A stretch of 64,000 nucleotides of DNA. It comes from Geobacter sp. (GTDB lineage: Bacteria; Desulfobacterota; Desulfuromonadia; Geobacterales; Geobacteraceae). Shown piece by piece: positions 33,265-42,240 of this stretch. The stretch lies in assembly GCA_016177775.1 (NCBI GenBank), contig JACOUQ010000003.1:1-64000 (forward strand), given 5' to 3'. The translations under genes and the position numbers were made by a program. The notes beneath the pieces are model-generated. The model was given only the letters and a program-made list of their open reading frames with translations, searched no databases and was not told where the DNA came from. Each line of letters opens with the position of its first letter. Positions within the stretch are counted from its first letter, which is position 1.

Positions 33265-34979
33265 TTCTCGCCGATCTCCGCCTTCAGTTTCCTGACGATC
33301 TCAGCGATCTCCTTGCGCTCCGGCTCCAGCTTCAAAACGAGCCGATAAGCATGCAGGGCCTTGCGGTACTCCTTTTTCGCCTGGTAGGCCTGGGCGAGGT
33401 GCTCCAGAATGACCGGATCGTTGTCCACCAGCTTCACGGCCATTTCCAACTGGGCCACGGCATCGTCGTAACGCTTCAGCTTGAAATAGACCCAACCCAG
33501 GCTGTCGAGCATAAAGCCGTCGTCCGGGCGGAGCGAAACCGCTTTCTTCAGATATTGCAGGGCCTCGTCGAGATTGGTGCCCAGCTCCGCATAGGTGTAG
33601 CCAAGGTAGTTCAGTGCCTGGGGATCGTCCGGGGCAAGTTCGATAACCCTCTTCATCACTGCAATGGAGTCGTCCTTTTTCCCCATCTTGTCGTATAGTA
33701 CCCCGATACGGAACAACAGCGCAGGATTTGGCGGAATATCCTTCCCGATCAGTTGCAGAACCGCAAGGCCGTCTTCGTACCGCTCCATGGATTCGTAGAG
33801 CGCGGCAAGGTAGACATACAGCTCCACTTTCTTTGGATCGGCCGTGATTGCCTCCTTGAGGAGATTGAGCCCCCTCTCCCCCTCCCCTTTTTCCTTGTAG
33901 AGAAAGGCAAGATGGCTGAGCGCATTGTGATAATTGAAAGCCGTGGACGGTATCCGGGCAAACTCCTCTATGGCCCGGTCGATCTCCCCTTTTTCCTCAT
34001 AGGCAGATGCCAGATAGAACCGAACCTGGTGGGCCTCGGGCTCTACCTTGAGTATTTCCGTGAATTCCATTATGGCATTGTCGTACTGCTCGAGTTCAAG
34101 ATAGATGAGCCCAAGCTTTCGGTGCACCTCAAGCCCGGAGAATCCCCGGTCGGCAAGGTGCTTCAGTATTTCCAGGGCCTCCTCCAGCCTCCCCTGCTGG
34201 ATATAGAGCTGCGCCAGGTGCTGAACCACGTTGATGTTGGCGGGGTTCAGCTTCAAAACCTCGCGAAAGGCGTCGATGGCCTCATCATGCAGGCCCTGGG
34301 CCTCAAGGGCCAGCCCCAGGTCGATCTGCGCCTGCTCGAAGTCCGGTTTGTTTTCCAGGGTCTTCCGGTAATAAACCACGGCGTCGCGCAGTAACTTCAT
34401 CTGCTCGTAGGTCTTGGCGAGGTAGTAATAACCTATGTACGAGTCCGGAACGACCTTCAGAAGGTCCTTCAGGCTGTTGACGGCTTTTTCATAATCGTAT
34501 ACCCGGACATAGGTCGCAGCCAGGTGCAAATAGGCGTCCTCGCGCGAAGGGTCGATCTCGACAGCCTTCTGGAGGTGCGGAATGGCCTCCGATTCCCTCC
34601 GCAGGACCGAAAGAATTGACCAGATGAGCATGCGGGGCTCGCGATTTTTCGGGTCGTTGCTGATCGCCTCTTCACAGGCGACCAGCGCCTCCTGTGGACG
34701 GTTGAGCTTGAAGTAGATATTCGCCAGGAATGTTTTCAGGTAGGAGGAGTTCGGATCGCGGGTAACCGCTTCCTTCATCAGGGCCAGCGCCCCTTCCGTG
34801 TCCCCTTCGATGAAATGGATCCGTGCCTGGGCGAACAGGTACATGTTGCGGGATTCCGCAACGTTCACGGTAACGGCCATGGGAAGTGGGGTTTCGGCCT
34901 GGACCTGCGCCCGGTCTGCCGCGCATGATGGCAAGCCGACCGAACAGAGGAGTAGTAAAAGGAAGCTGGCTAATCTCAT
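33261..34979 (-). CDS. TPR lipoprotein leading the peptide-transport operon
   Basis: 572 residues with a lipoprotein signal (LLLLLCSVGLPSC, cysteine at 19). About 14 tetratricopeptide repeats follow between residues 45 and 560 (AQARIHFIEGDTEGALALMKEAVTRDPNSS; DSLGWVYFKLKRYDDAVAQLEMAVKLVDNDP). It probably sits at the inner face of the outer membrane or in the periplasm and assembles protein complexes. It is the first gene of the operon and divergent from the phosphotransferase gene. Its TPR type is distinct from the repeats at 13-24 kb. Confidence 0.9.
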   Translation of the reverse strand: MRLASFLLLLLCSVGLPSCAADRAQVQAETPLPMAVTVNVAESRNMYLFAQARIHFIEGDTEGALALMKEAVTRDPNSSYLKTFLANIYFKLNRPQEALVACEEAISNDPKNREPRMLIWSILSVLRRESEAIPHLQKAVEIDPSREDAYLHLAATYVRVYDYEKAVNSLKDLLKVVPDSYIGYYYLAKTYEQMKLLRDAVVYYRKTLENKPDFEQAQIDLGLALEAQGLHDEAIDAFREVLKLNPANINVVQHLAQLYIQQGRLEEALEILKHLADRGFSGLEVHRKLGLIYLELEQYDNAIMEFTEILKVEPEAHQVRFYLASAYEEKGEIDRAIEEFARIPSTAFNYHNALSHLAFLYKEKGEGERGLNLLKEAITADPKKVELYVYLAALYESMERYEDGLAVLQLIGKDIPPNPALLFRIGVLYDKMGKKDDSIAVMKRVIELAPDDPQALNYLGYTYAELGTNLDEALQYLKKAVSLRPDDGFMLDSLGWVYFKLKRYDDAVAQLEMAVKLVDNDPVILEHLAQAYQAKKEYRKALHAYRLVLKLEPERKEIAEIVRKLKAEIGEK

Positions 34980-35159
34980 GCAAAAAAGCTAACACAAATA
35001 TGCAGACCGGTCAAACGAATTGAAACGGCAGCCGCGCCACCGGCAAGGCTTGCGGCATTAGACCTTTGTGGTATTCTGAATAGGCAAGTACGCAGTCAAT
35101 GCACGCCCGGTCCGTTAGCTGTCCGCGACAGTTTCTCAGCGGCCTGTAGAGGGAAATTG

Positions 35160-36719
35160 ATGGAAGAGCGCATCATCACATCCCTGTCCGACCCTCGGGC
35201 CTATCCAGAGGCTACGACCAGCGTGGCGCTCATCCAGACCCATGTCTCCTTCATATTCCTGACAGACGGTTATGTCTACAAGGTAAAGAAGCCGGTTGAT
35301 TTCGGCTTTCTCAATTTTTCCACCATAGACCGCCGCCGCTTTTACTGCGAAGAGGAAGTACGCCTGAACCGCCGCCTCTGCCCCGATCTTTACCTGGGGG
35401 TGGTCGAGCTGCGTGAGACCGAAACCGGCCTTTCCTTTATGGGCACCGGCCGCGTTGTCGACTATGCGGTAAAGATGAAGCGCCTACCCGAAGAACGGAT
35501 GCTTTCGCGGCTCCTTACCACACACAGCGTTGGCGAGAGGGAATTCCGGGAAATCGCCAGGATTGTCGGCACCTTCCACCTTGCTGCCGATCAAGGAAAT
35601 GAGATTTCGACCTGTGGCACGGCCGAGGCCATTGCCAGAAACTGGAATGAGAATCTGGACCAGGTCAGGGAATTTGTCGGCACATCCCTCTCAGAACATG
35701 ACTATCAAATCATCAGGAAATGGGCCTTGGAGTTCCTCACCGAGCATGCCGACCTCTTCGCCCAGAGGGTCGAGCAGGGCTTCATCCGCGACTGCGACGG
35801 AGACATCCATTCCGGCAACATATGTCTTGCAGATAAGATTTACATCTTCGACTGCATCGAGTTCAACAGCCGCTACCGCTATTCCGACACCACGGCCGAC
35901 ATAGCGTTCCTGCTGATGGATCTCGACTATCACCAGACCCGCGGATTAGGGCAGGTGTTTCTGGATGAGTACATCACAGTGACAAACGACAGTGGGGTGC
36001 TGCCGCTTCTGGAGTTTTACAAAGCCTACCGGGCCGTGGTCCGGGGGAAGGTCGAGAGCCTGCGCCTGAAGGACCAACAGATCCCGGAATGCGAGAGAGA
36101 GGCAGCGCTTGAACGGAGCCGGCGCTATTTCAGGCTTGCCTGCGGTTACGCGGTCCGCGGCCGCCTCCCCAAGACCCTGTTCATCATGTCTGGCATCACT
36201 GGCACCGGTAAAAGCGCCATTGCCGCCGAGCTGGCATTCCAGCTCGGCATCGAGACCGCGAGATCAGATGTCGTCAGAAAGGAGATGGCCGGCATCCCGG
36301 TGCAGGAACACAGGTTCGAACAGCATGCAGAGGGGATTTATGCCCCGGCCTTCGACGCCGGTACCTATAAGAGACTTCTCGATCTCGCCGACAATGCGCT
36401 CGCGAACGGACAGAGCGTCATTGCCGACGCCACCTTCCGCAGGAAAATTGAGCGCGATGACTTCCGCTCTCTTGCCGCAAGGCACGGCGCCCGGTTCCGG
36501 ATCATCTGCACCTCCTGTCCCGAGGAGATCGTGCGGGAGCGCCTTGAGCAGAGATTGGCAAACCCCGCGGAGCCGTCGGACGGCAGGTGGGAGATTTACC
36601 TGAAACAGAAAGAGGAATTCGACCCGCTGGATGACGATAGCGAAACGATTTTTTTGGACACTTCCCGTTCCATACCTGATAATATCGACGAAATCCTGAA
36701 ACGGATGGGGATCTTCTAG
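35160..36719 (+). CDS. Aminoglycoside-phosphotransferase-like domain fused to a P-loop kinase
   Basis: 519 residues. Residues 30-290 are a kinase-like (APH family) fold with the catalytic loop DCDGDIHSGNICL near residue 215 and IFDCIEFNSRYRYSDTTADIAFLLMDLD after it. Residues 335-519 are an AAA_33-type P-loop kinase with Walker A SGITGTGKSA near 345 and ADATFRR near 423. Such fusions are common but have no agreed substrate; antibiotic resistance should not be assumed. The ATG at 35160 has AGAGGG seven bases upstream; a TTG one codon earlier is too close. It is immediately followed by the sensor cluster. Confidence 0.85.
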   Translation: MEERIITSLSDPRAYPEATTSVALIQTHVSFIFLTDGYVYKVKKPVDFGFLNFSTIDRRRFYCEEEVRLNRRLCPDLYLGVVELRETETGLSFMGTGRVVDYAVKMKRLPEERMLSRLLTTHSVGEREFREIARIVGTFHLAADQGNEISTCGTAEAIARNWNENLDQVREFVGTSLSEHDYQIIRKWALEFLTEHADLFAQRVEQGFIRDCDGDIHSGNICLADKIYIFDCIEFNSRYRYSDTTADIAFLLMDLDYHQTRGLGQVFLDEYITVTNDSGVLPLLEFYKAYRAVVRGKVESLRLKDQQIPECEREAALERSRRYFRLACGYAVRGRLPKTLFIMSGITGTGKSAIAAELAFQLGIETARSDVVRKEMAGIPVQEHRFEQHAEGIYAPAFDAGTYKRLLDLADNALANGQSVIADATFRRKIERDDFRSLAARHGARFRIICTSCPEEIVRERLEQRLANPAEPSDGRWEIYLKQKEEFDPLDDDSETIFLDTSRSIPDNIDEILKRMGIF

Positions 36720-37001
36720 ATGCCGCTGAAATCGCAACTCATAGATCGGATCTGCAAGATGCTGAAGCATCTGTGCCTCAACGAATCGTGGATAATACTG
36801 TTCGTTCTGGGCATCATAATGACGAACTTTCCCTTCCTGGCCATCTTCAACAAGCATGAAACCGTCTCCGGCATCCCCCTCCTCTTCCTTTACCTCATGA
36901 TCGGCTGGCCGATTTCCATATTCGTCATATACCTCTTCAACAAGGCCGTCGGCATGTGCGAGGATGAGAATGAGAAGGGCGAGAAGAAGGTGCGTCGCTG
37001 A
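36720..37001 (+). CDS. Small membrane protein preceding the symporter-phosphatase
   Basis: 93 residues with two membrane helices (SWIILFVLGIIMTNFPFLAIF; GIPLLFLYLMIGWPISIFVIYLF) and a basic C-terminus. Its ATG directly follows the stop of the phosphotransferase gene. Its stop shares one base with the next start (TGATG). Small two-helix subunits often accompany sodium:solute symporter-type proteins, so it is probably a subunit of the next protein. Confidence 0.78.
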   Translation: MPLKSQLIDRICKMLKHLCLNESWIILFVLGIIMTNFPFLAIFNKHETVSGIPLLFLYLMIGWPISIFVIYLFNKAVGMCEDENEKGEKKVRR

Positions 37002-40000
37002 TGCTGAGTGCCGAACTGGTCATCGGGGTCTCCCTCGCCTACATCCTCTTCCTGTTCGCCATAGCCTACTATGCCGACTGGAAACAGGAGAAGGGCGAGA
37101 GCATCATCTCCAATCCCCATGTCTATTCCCTCTCTATTGCCGTATATGCCACAACCTGGACATTTTACGGGAGCGTAGGCAAGGCCGCCACCACCGGCCT
37201 CGATTTTCTCCTGGTCTATCTCGGCCCGACCCTCACCGCCTTTTCCTGGTGGTTTCTGCTCCGCAAAATCGTGAGGATCGCCAAGGAAAACAACATCACC
37301 TCCATCGCCGACTTTATCAGCTCCCGCTACGGGAAATCGGAGTGGCTCGGGGCACTGGTCACCATAATCATCATGATCGGCATTACCCCCTATCTGGCCG
37401 TGCAGTTGAAGGCGGTTTCCACGACCTTCGACATCATCTGCGGATACCCCAGGATGCAGCTCCCTTTCATGCATTACACCTCCCCGCTTCCCATGGAGAC
37501 AAGCTTCTACCTCGCTCTCATACTCAGCGTTTTCGGCGTCATTTTCGGCGCCAGGCACCTGGTCGCTACCGAGCGGCATGCCGGGCTGGTGGCCGCAATT
37601 GCCGTTGAATCGATCGTGAAACTCTTCACCTTTCTCAGCGTCGGCGTCTTCGTCACCTATTTCCTCTTCAACGGCTTCACCGACATCTTTTCGCGCCTGG
37701 ACAGGAACACCCTGTTCTCCCTCACCTCTTTCGGTCAATCTGGTCAGATAGGCTACCCAACATGGTTCGCCACCCTCTATCTCTCCATGGGTGCCATCAT
37801 CCTCCTCCCCCGCCAGTTTCACATCCTGGTGATCGAGAATACCGACGAGGAGCACATAAAGGAGGCGATGTGGCGCTTCCCGGTCTACATGTTCCTCATA
37901 AACCTCTTTGTGGTGCCGATAGCCATGGGGGGGATCATCTTGACCGGCGGAAACGCCGGAGCGGATTACTTCGTCCTTACCGTGCCGATGAAAAGCGGCC
38001 ATCCCTGGCTCTCGCTGCTCGCCTTCCTGGGGGGCTTCTCGGCCGCCGCCGGCATGGTCATGGTCGAGTCGGTGGCTGTTTCCACCATGTTTCTCAATCA
38101 TCTGGTAATGCCTGTGGTGGTCAGGCTGAAGGCAAGAGCCTGGTTTCCGAAGCTCCTGATCAACATGAAGAGATTGGGCATCTTTCTGGTGGTTTTTCTC
38201 GGCTACATCTACCAGCACATTATCGGTGAGACGTATATCCTGGTCCACATCGGGCTCATATCCTTCGCCGCCGTGGCCCAGTTCGGGCCGGCGCTCATCG
38301 GCGGCCTCTACTGGCGCAGGGGGAACCGGGCCGGTGCCATGACCGGGATAACTCTCGGATTTCTCGCCTGGTTCTATACGCTCCTTCTCCCCTCACTGGT
38401 GAAAGCCGGCTGGTGGCAGACCGACATCATCGAGAGAGGGCCGTTCGGCATCACGTTTCTCAAGCCGACAGCGCTTTTCGGTCTCACAGGGTTCGATATC
38501 TGGAGCCATTCCCTTTTCTGGTCCCTTTTTCTGAACATCGGCGTCTACCTGATCTGCTCCATAATGCTCCACCAGGACGAAAAGGAACGGGAGCAGGTGA
38601 GGAAATTCGTCGACGTGTTCGAGGCGCCGAAAGAGGAAGTGCCGTGGGAGACCAAAAGGCTCACCAAGCCGGTCACGGTCATGCAGTTTGTCAACCTCAT
38701 GTCCAAGTTCATTGGCGAGAAGCTCGCCCATGAAGCGATTAGCAACTATATGGGAAACAGGAACATCGACGAGTCCGGCGGGGTATCGGAGTTCGAGCTC
38801 CCCAAGCTCAAGCGTTTCGTGGAAAAAACCATCGCGGGTTCTGTTGGCGCAGCCGCCGCGGGAGCAATCGTGGAAAGCTACCTTTCTGACCTTGGTTCCA
38901 GGATGGAGTCGGTTTACGACGTTTTCGGAACGGTCCGGGCCTCCCTGGAGGAGAGCCGTGAGTCGCTCAGCATGCGGCTCACCGCTTCGCAGATCATGAG
39001 CAGGACCCTTGATCTGCAGATCATCATGGACGACCTTCTGGAGCTCTTGCGCAAGGAGTTCGGCTTCGATCTAACACTCATCCGCCTCATCAACGAGGAG
39101 GGAAAGCTCACCATAATGAGTTACAAGGGGGTGTCGATCAAGCCGCTCACCGAAAACGAACGGATACCGGAGATCGACACCTACTTGGGAGACGCCTACC
39201 TTTCCAACGAGGTCCGCTTCATCAACGACACGCAGCACATGACAAAGCCAAGATCAAAGGAATTGCTAGAGCATGAAGGGATAAAGTCCTTCGCCCATAT
39301 CCCGGTTGCCCGTGTGGGAGAACCGCCGGCAGGAGTTCTCTCGGTCTACTCCAGATCGATAATCGGCCTTTTTACAGAACCCCTCATCAAGCTTCTCGAA
39401 AGCCTCGCGGGGCAGCTGGCACAGGCCGTCGCCATTGCCACGGAAATGGAAGCCAAGGAGCGGGAGCGCAAGGACAAGGAAAAGGCGCTGCTGGAGCGGG
39501 CCAAGGTAGTAAAGGAAATGGAGATCGCCAAGGAAATCCAGATGTCGCTCCTGCCTCTGGCGCCGCCGGAAATCAGGGGGGTGCAACTGGAAGGGCGCTG
39601 CATAAGCGCAGCCCATGTGGGCGGGGATTACTTCGACTATATACCCAGGGACGAGAACAGTGTCGATATCGTCATCGCCGACGTTTCGGGTCACAGCATC
39701 GGCGCCGCCCTAATCATGTCCGAGGCCCGGACGGTCCTGCGCGCGGAGGCAATCATGACCACAGGGGCCATGGAGATTGTAAAGTCGCTCAACCAGAGAC
39801 TTTACGATGATTTGTCCCGCGCGGAGCTTTTCATCACGATGTTTTATGCCAAATACAATGCGGACACCCGCCTTTTGACCTATGCCAATGCTGGGCATAA
39901 CCGCCCCCTCCTCATCAGAAAGGGGGAGGAATCATGCCAGGAACTTGATGCCGAAGGATTGATACTGGGAGTGAAATACGATCCGGAATATGAGGAAAAA

Positions 40001-40234
40001 AGTGTTATCCTTTGGAAAGGTGATACCGTGCTCTTTTATACGGACGGGATCACAGAGGCCGAGAGCGAAGCCGAAGAACAGTTCGGCACGGAGCGGCTCT
40101 GCAAAACAATATGCACGAACCGCGAGCTTTTTCCTGGTGAAATCATGGACGCCGTGCTGGCAGAGGTGAGCAGGTTCAGCAACGGCAAACCGTTGCGGGA
40201 CGACGTTTCCATGGTGGTCTTGAAGATCGTCTGA
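37001..40234 (+). CDS. Sodium:solute symporter-GAF-SpoIIE phosphatase fusion
   Basis: 1077 residues. Residues 1-520 are an SSS-family membrane domain of about 13 helices (ELVIGVSLAYILFLFAIAYYAD; TLYLSMGAIILLPRQFHI; FGPALIGGLYWRRGNRAGAM). A linker of about 150 residues is followed by a GAF domain (about 685-815, LDLQIIMDDLLELLRKEFGFDL), a coiled coil (815-865), then a SpoIIE/PP2C serine phosphatase (870-1077) with HVGGDYFDYIPRDE, VIADVSGHSIGAAL, ANAGHNRPLL and FYTDGITEAE. The architecture resembles CbrA-like sensors, but the output is a phosphatase rather than a histidine kinase. With the STAS and HATPase genes downstream it makes a full partner-switching input. Confidence 0.9.
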   Translation: MLSAELVIGVSLAYILFLFAIAYYADWKQEKGESIISNPHVYSLSIAVYATTWTFYGSVGKAATTGLDFLLVYLGPTLTAFSWWFLLRKIVRIAKENNITSIADFISSRYGKSEWLGALVTIIIMIGITPYLAVQLKAVSTTFDIICGYPRMQLPFMHYTSPLPMETSFYLALILSVFGVIFGARHLVATERHAGLVAAIAVESIVKLFTFLSVGVFVTYFLFNGFTDIFSRLDRNTLFSLTSFGQSGQIGYPTWFATLYLSMGAIILLPRQFHILVIENTDEEHIKEAMWRFPVYMFLINLFVVPIAMGGIILTGGNAGADYFVLTVPMKSGHPWLSLLAFLGGFSAAAGMVMVESVAVSTMFLNHLVMPVVVRLKARAWFPKLLINMKRLGIFLVVFLGYIYQHIIGETYILVHIGLISFAAVAQFGPALIGGLYWRRGNRAGAMTGITLGFLAWFYTLLLPSLVKAGWWQTDIIERGPFGITFLKPTALFGLTGFDIWSHSLFWSLFLNIGVYLICSIMLHQDEKEREQVRKFVDVFEAPKEEVPWETKRLTKPVTVMQFVNLMSKFIGEKLAHEAISNYMGNRNIDESGGVSEFELPKLKRFVEKTIAGSVGAAAAGAIVESYLSDLGSRMESVYDVFGTVRASLEESRESLSMRLTASQIMSRTLDLQIIMDDLLELLRKEFGFDLTLIRLINEEGKLTIMSYKGVSIKPLTENERIPEIDTYLGDAYLSNEVRFINDTQHMTKPRSKELLEHEGIKSFAHIPVARVGEPPAGVLSVYSRSIIGLFTEPLIKLLESLAGQLAQAVAIATEMEAKERERKDKEKALLERAKVVKEMEIAKEIQMSLLPLAPPEIRGVQLEGRCISAAHVGGDYFDYIPRDENSVDIVIADVSGHSIGAALIMSEARTVLRAEAIMTTGAMEIVKSLNQRLYDDLSRAELFITMFYAKYNADTRLLTYANAGHNRPLLIRKGEESCQELDAEGLILGVKYDPEYEEKSVILWKGDTVLFYTDGITEAESEAEEQFGTERLCKTICTNRELFPGEIMDAVLAEVSRFSNGKPLRDDVSMVVLKIV

Positions 40235-40326
40235 GCGTACTTCAGCTTTTTTTGGCACTTGCGCGGCATTTTTTGATAAAATATCTGAAAATGCAGAGTA
40301 ACACCCCATTTAATACAGGAGATGTT

Positions 40327-40662
40327 ATGGAACTTTTCATCGAAGAACGTGACACGGTAACTCTTGTCCATGTCAAGGAAGAAAGGCTTGATGCGCACAA
40401 TTCGGTAGACTTGAAAGTCAAAATCCAGGAACTGTTCGATACCGGCAAAAAAAATGTCCTGATCAATCTGCAGGACGTGCGGTTCATCGACAGCTCCGGC
40501 CTGGGGGCACTTGTCTCGGGGTTCAAGAACGCCAGTTCCCACCACGGGAACCTCAAGCTCGCATCATTACAGCCCCAGGTGAAATCCATGTTCGAGCTGA
40601 CCCGTCTCCACAGGGTTTTCGAAATCTTCTCCACCACTGCGGAAGCAATCGACAATTTCTGA
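40327..40662 (+). CDS. STAS-domain anti-sigma-factor antagonist
   Basis: 111 residues starting MELFIEERD with AGGAG seven bases upstream of the ATG; the earlier open frame is non-coding. It has the phospho-acceptor motif DVRFIDSSGLGALVSG near residues 50-65, with the regulatory serine in DSSGLG. It would be dephosphorylated by the upstream SpoIIE phosphatase and bind the downstream kinase. Confidence 0.9.
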   Translation: MELFIEERDTVTLVHVKEERLDAHNSVDLKVKIQELFDTGKKNVLINLQDVRFIDSSGLGALVSGFKNASSHHGNLKLASLQPQVKSMFELTRLHRVFEIFSTTAEAIDNF

Positions 40663-40676
40663 CTCGCGAGGGTACG

Positions 40677-41099
40677 ATGAAAAGGGAAATCGAGGTGGAT
40701 ATCAAGGTCCCCAACCAGACCCGCTATCTGAGCCTGATCGGCAGAATAGGAGAGGACCTGGCAAGGGAACTGGACAAGTATCAGGGAGACCGGGAAACCC
40801 TGGCGTACCATATCAACCTGGTCCTGACCGAGGCAATGGCCAACGCCATCAAGCACGCCAATGTCAATGATCCGGAAAAGTACGTCCACATCTGCATCAA
40901 TATCACGGACGACGATCTTTTCATCAAGGTCTACGATTCAGGACAAGGGTTCGACATCAGCAACATCCCCAAACCCGACTTCGAGAAGCTCGATGATAGC
41001 GGCAGGGGGGTATTCATCATCAAGTCACTGATGGACAAGGTCACCTACCACAGGATCAACGGCGAAAACGTACTGGAAATGTCCAAAAACCTGAAATGA
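40677..41099 (+). CDS. Anti-sigma-type serine kinase (HATPase_c, RsbW-like)
   Basis: 140 residues with the GHKL ATPase motifs: LTEAMANAIKHAN (N box) near residue 60, DSGQGFD (G1) near 87 and GRGVFIIKSLMDKVTY (G2) near 110-125. It should phosphorylate the STAS protein and sequester an unknown partner, possibly a sigma factor. No sigma gene is adjacent. It lies 15 bases after the STAS gene. Confidence 0.9.
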   Translation: MKREIEVDIKVPNQTRYLSLIGRIGEDLARELDKYQGDRETLAYHINLVLTEAMANAIKHANVNDPEKYVHICINITDDDLFIKVYDSGQGFDISNIPKPDFEKLDDSGRGVFIIKSLMDKVTYHRINGENVLEMSKNLK

Positions 41100-41105
41100 C
41101 AGCTG

Positions 41106-41888
41106 TCATCGCCCTGCCGCCCGCTTCAGCGTCAACCAGACCATGACCCCTCCGGCCACCGCCATCGGCAGACTCAGCACCTGCCCCATGGAGAACGAGC
41201 CCGCCACAAAGCCGAGATGCAGATCCGGCTCACGAAAGAATTCGACCAGAAATCTGAACAAGCCGTACAATGTTATAAACAGCCAGAACAGGACCCCGTC
41301 CGGGAGCTTCCTGCGGTCGCAGAGCCAGAGCAGAAAAAAGAGTACCGGCCCTTCCAGCACGGCTTCATAGAGCTGGGACGGATGGCGCGGCAAGTCGCCC
41401 CCTCCCGGGAACACCATCCCCCATGGGACATCGGTCACCCTGCCATAAAGTTCACCGTTGATGAAATTCCCCAACCGCCCCAATCCGAGCCCGATGGGAA
41501 CTGTGATAATGCTCAGATCTGCCAGCGCAAAGAACCTGAGTTTTTTCTCTCGGGTAAAGTAGAGCGCCGCCAGGACAACCCCCAGCAACCCGCCGTGAAA
41601 GGACATTCCTCCTTCCCAGACAAAAAATAAATGCAACGGATTGGCGATATAGTAAGAAAGGTTGTAAAACAGCACATAGCCAAGCCTCCCCCCGAGAACG
41701 ACTCCGACCGCCAGGGCAAAGATCAGGTCCGCCACGTCATCCTTCGACAACGGAAAACCCTTCTGTCTGACCCTGCGGCTGATCAGAAGATAGGCAGAGA
41801 TAAATGCCAGGATGTACATAAGGCCATACCAGCGGAATTCCAGCGGCCCGATGCGGAGAAAAACCGGATCAATATCGGGAAATTTCAT
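41106..41888 (-). CDS. lgt: Prolipoprotein diacylglyceryl transferase
   Basis: Transfers diacylglycerol from phosphatidylglycerol to the lipobox cysteine of prolipoproteins in the inner membrane. 260 residues beginning MKFPDIDPVFLRIGPLEFRWYG; the family histidine region (GGMSFHGGLLGV) and the Lgt signature GLGLGRLGNFINGELYG are intact. The start at 41888 has GGGAGG; the longer open frame reads into the upstream region. It converges with the HATPase gene six bases away and diverges from the magnesium unit. It modifies lipoproteins such as those at 31642 and 33261. Confidence 0.96.
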   Translation of the reverse strand: MKFPDIDPVFLRIGPLEFRWYGLMYILAFISAYLLISRRVRQKGFPLSKDDVADLIFALAVGVVLGGRLGYVLFYNLSYYIANPLHLFFVWEGGMSFHGGLLGVVLAALYFTREKKLRFFALADLSIITVPIGLGLGRLGNFINGELYGRVTDVPWGMVFPGGGDLPRHPSQLYEAVLEGPVLFFLLWLCDRRKLPDGVLFWLFITLYGLFRFLVEFFREPDLHLGFVAGSFSMGQVLSLPMAVAGGVMVWLTLKRAAGR

Positions 41889-41981
41889 GGTTCCTCCCTT
41901 AATGCCAGCTACCCTACCAGCAACGAAAGCGGCCGTCAACCCCGGAAACCTTGGCAATCTTCCTGCACAGGCACGTCGGGG

Positions 41982-42010
41982 TTGACAAAAGGGTGTGGTG
42001 ATACTATAAA
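41982..42010 (+). promoter_or_regulatory. Sigma-70 promoter of the M-box leader
   Basis: TTGACA at 41982-41987, a 17-bp spacer and TATAAA at 42005-42010, just upstream of the M-box riboswitch. The transcript would start near 42017. Confidence 0.8.
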
Positions 42011-42019
42011 ATCTGAAAG

Positions 42020-42190
42020 TAGTTTCCTCGTTAGGCCGAGGCGTTTGCACAAACAAAGGCTACTGCCCAGAAACGTCGAAAGACGCCAATGCGGTATACC
42101 AGGTTCGGTCGGATTAAGGCCATACCTAAGGTAGCTGGACCAATCCTACGTTGTGCACTGCCGAAACTCAACCAGGGGGGAAATGCGGCT
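42020..42190 (+). ncRNA. M-box (ykoK) magnesium riboswitch
   Basis: The conserved M-box cores are present: CTCGTTAGGCCGAGGC at 42027-42042 and the ACTGCCCAGAAACGTC...AAAGACGCCAATG block around 42062-42090. They are followed by the long variable paired region and a terminator. M-boxes fold on Mg2+ and switch off magnesium-transport genes, which fits the MgtE-like and Nramp genes downstream. The 3' limit is approximate. Confidence 0.9.
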
Positions 42191-42203
42191 TAGTCATGCC
42201 CAG

Positions 42204-42228
42204 AGCCCTTCCCCGGAAGGGCTTTTTT
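42204..42228 (+). terminator. Riboswitch expression-platform terminator
   Basis: Stem AGCCCTTCC/GGAAGGGCT with a 2-base loop and a run of T, 13 bases before the mgtE-like start codon. It should form when Mg2+ is high and stop transcription before the genes. Confidence 0.85.
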
Positions 42229-42240
42229 CGTGAGGTTTCG

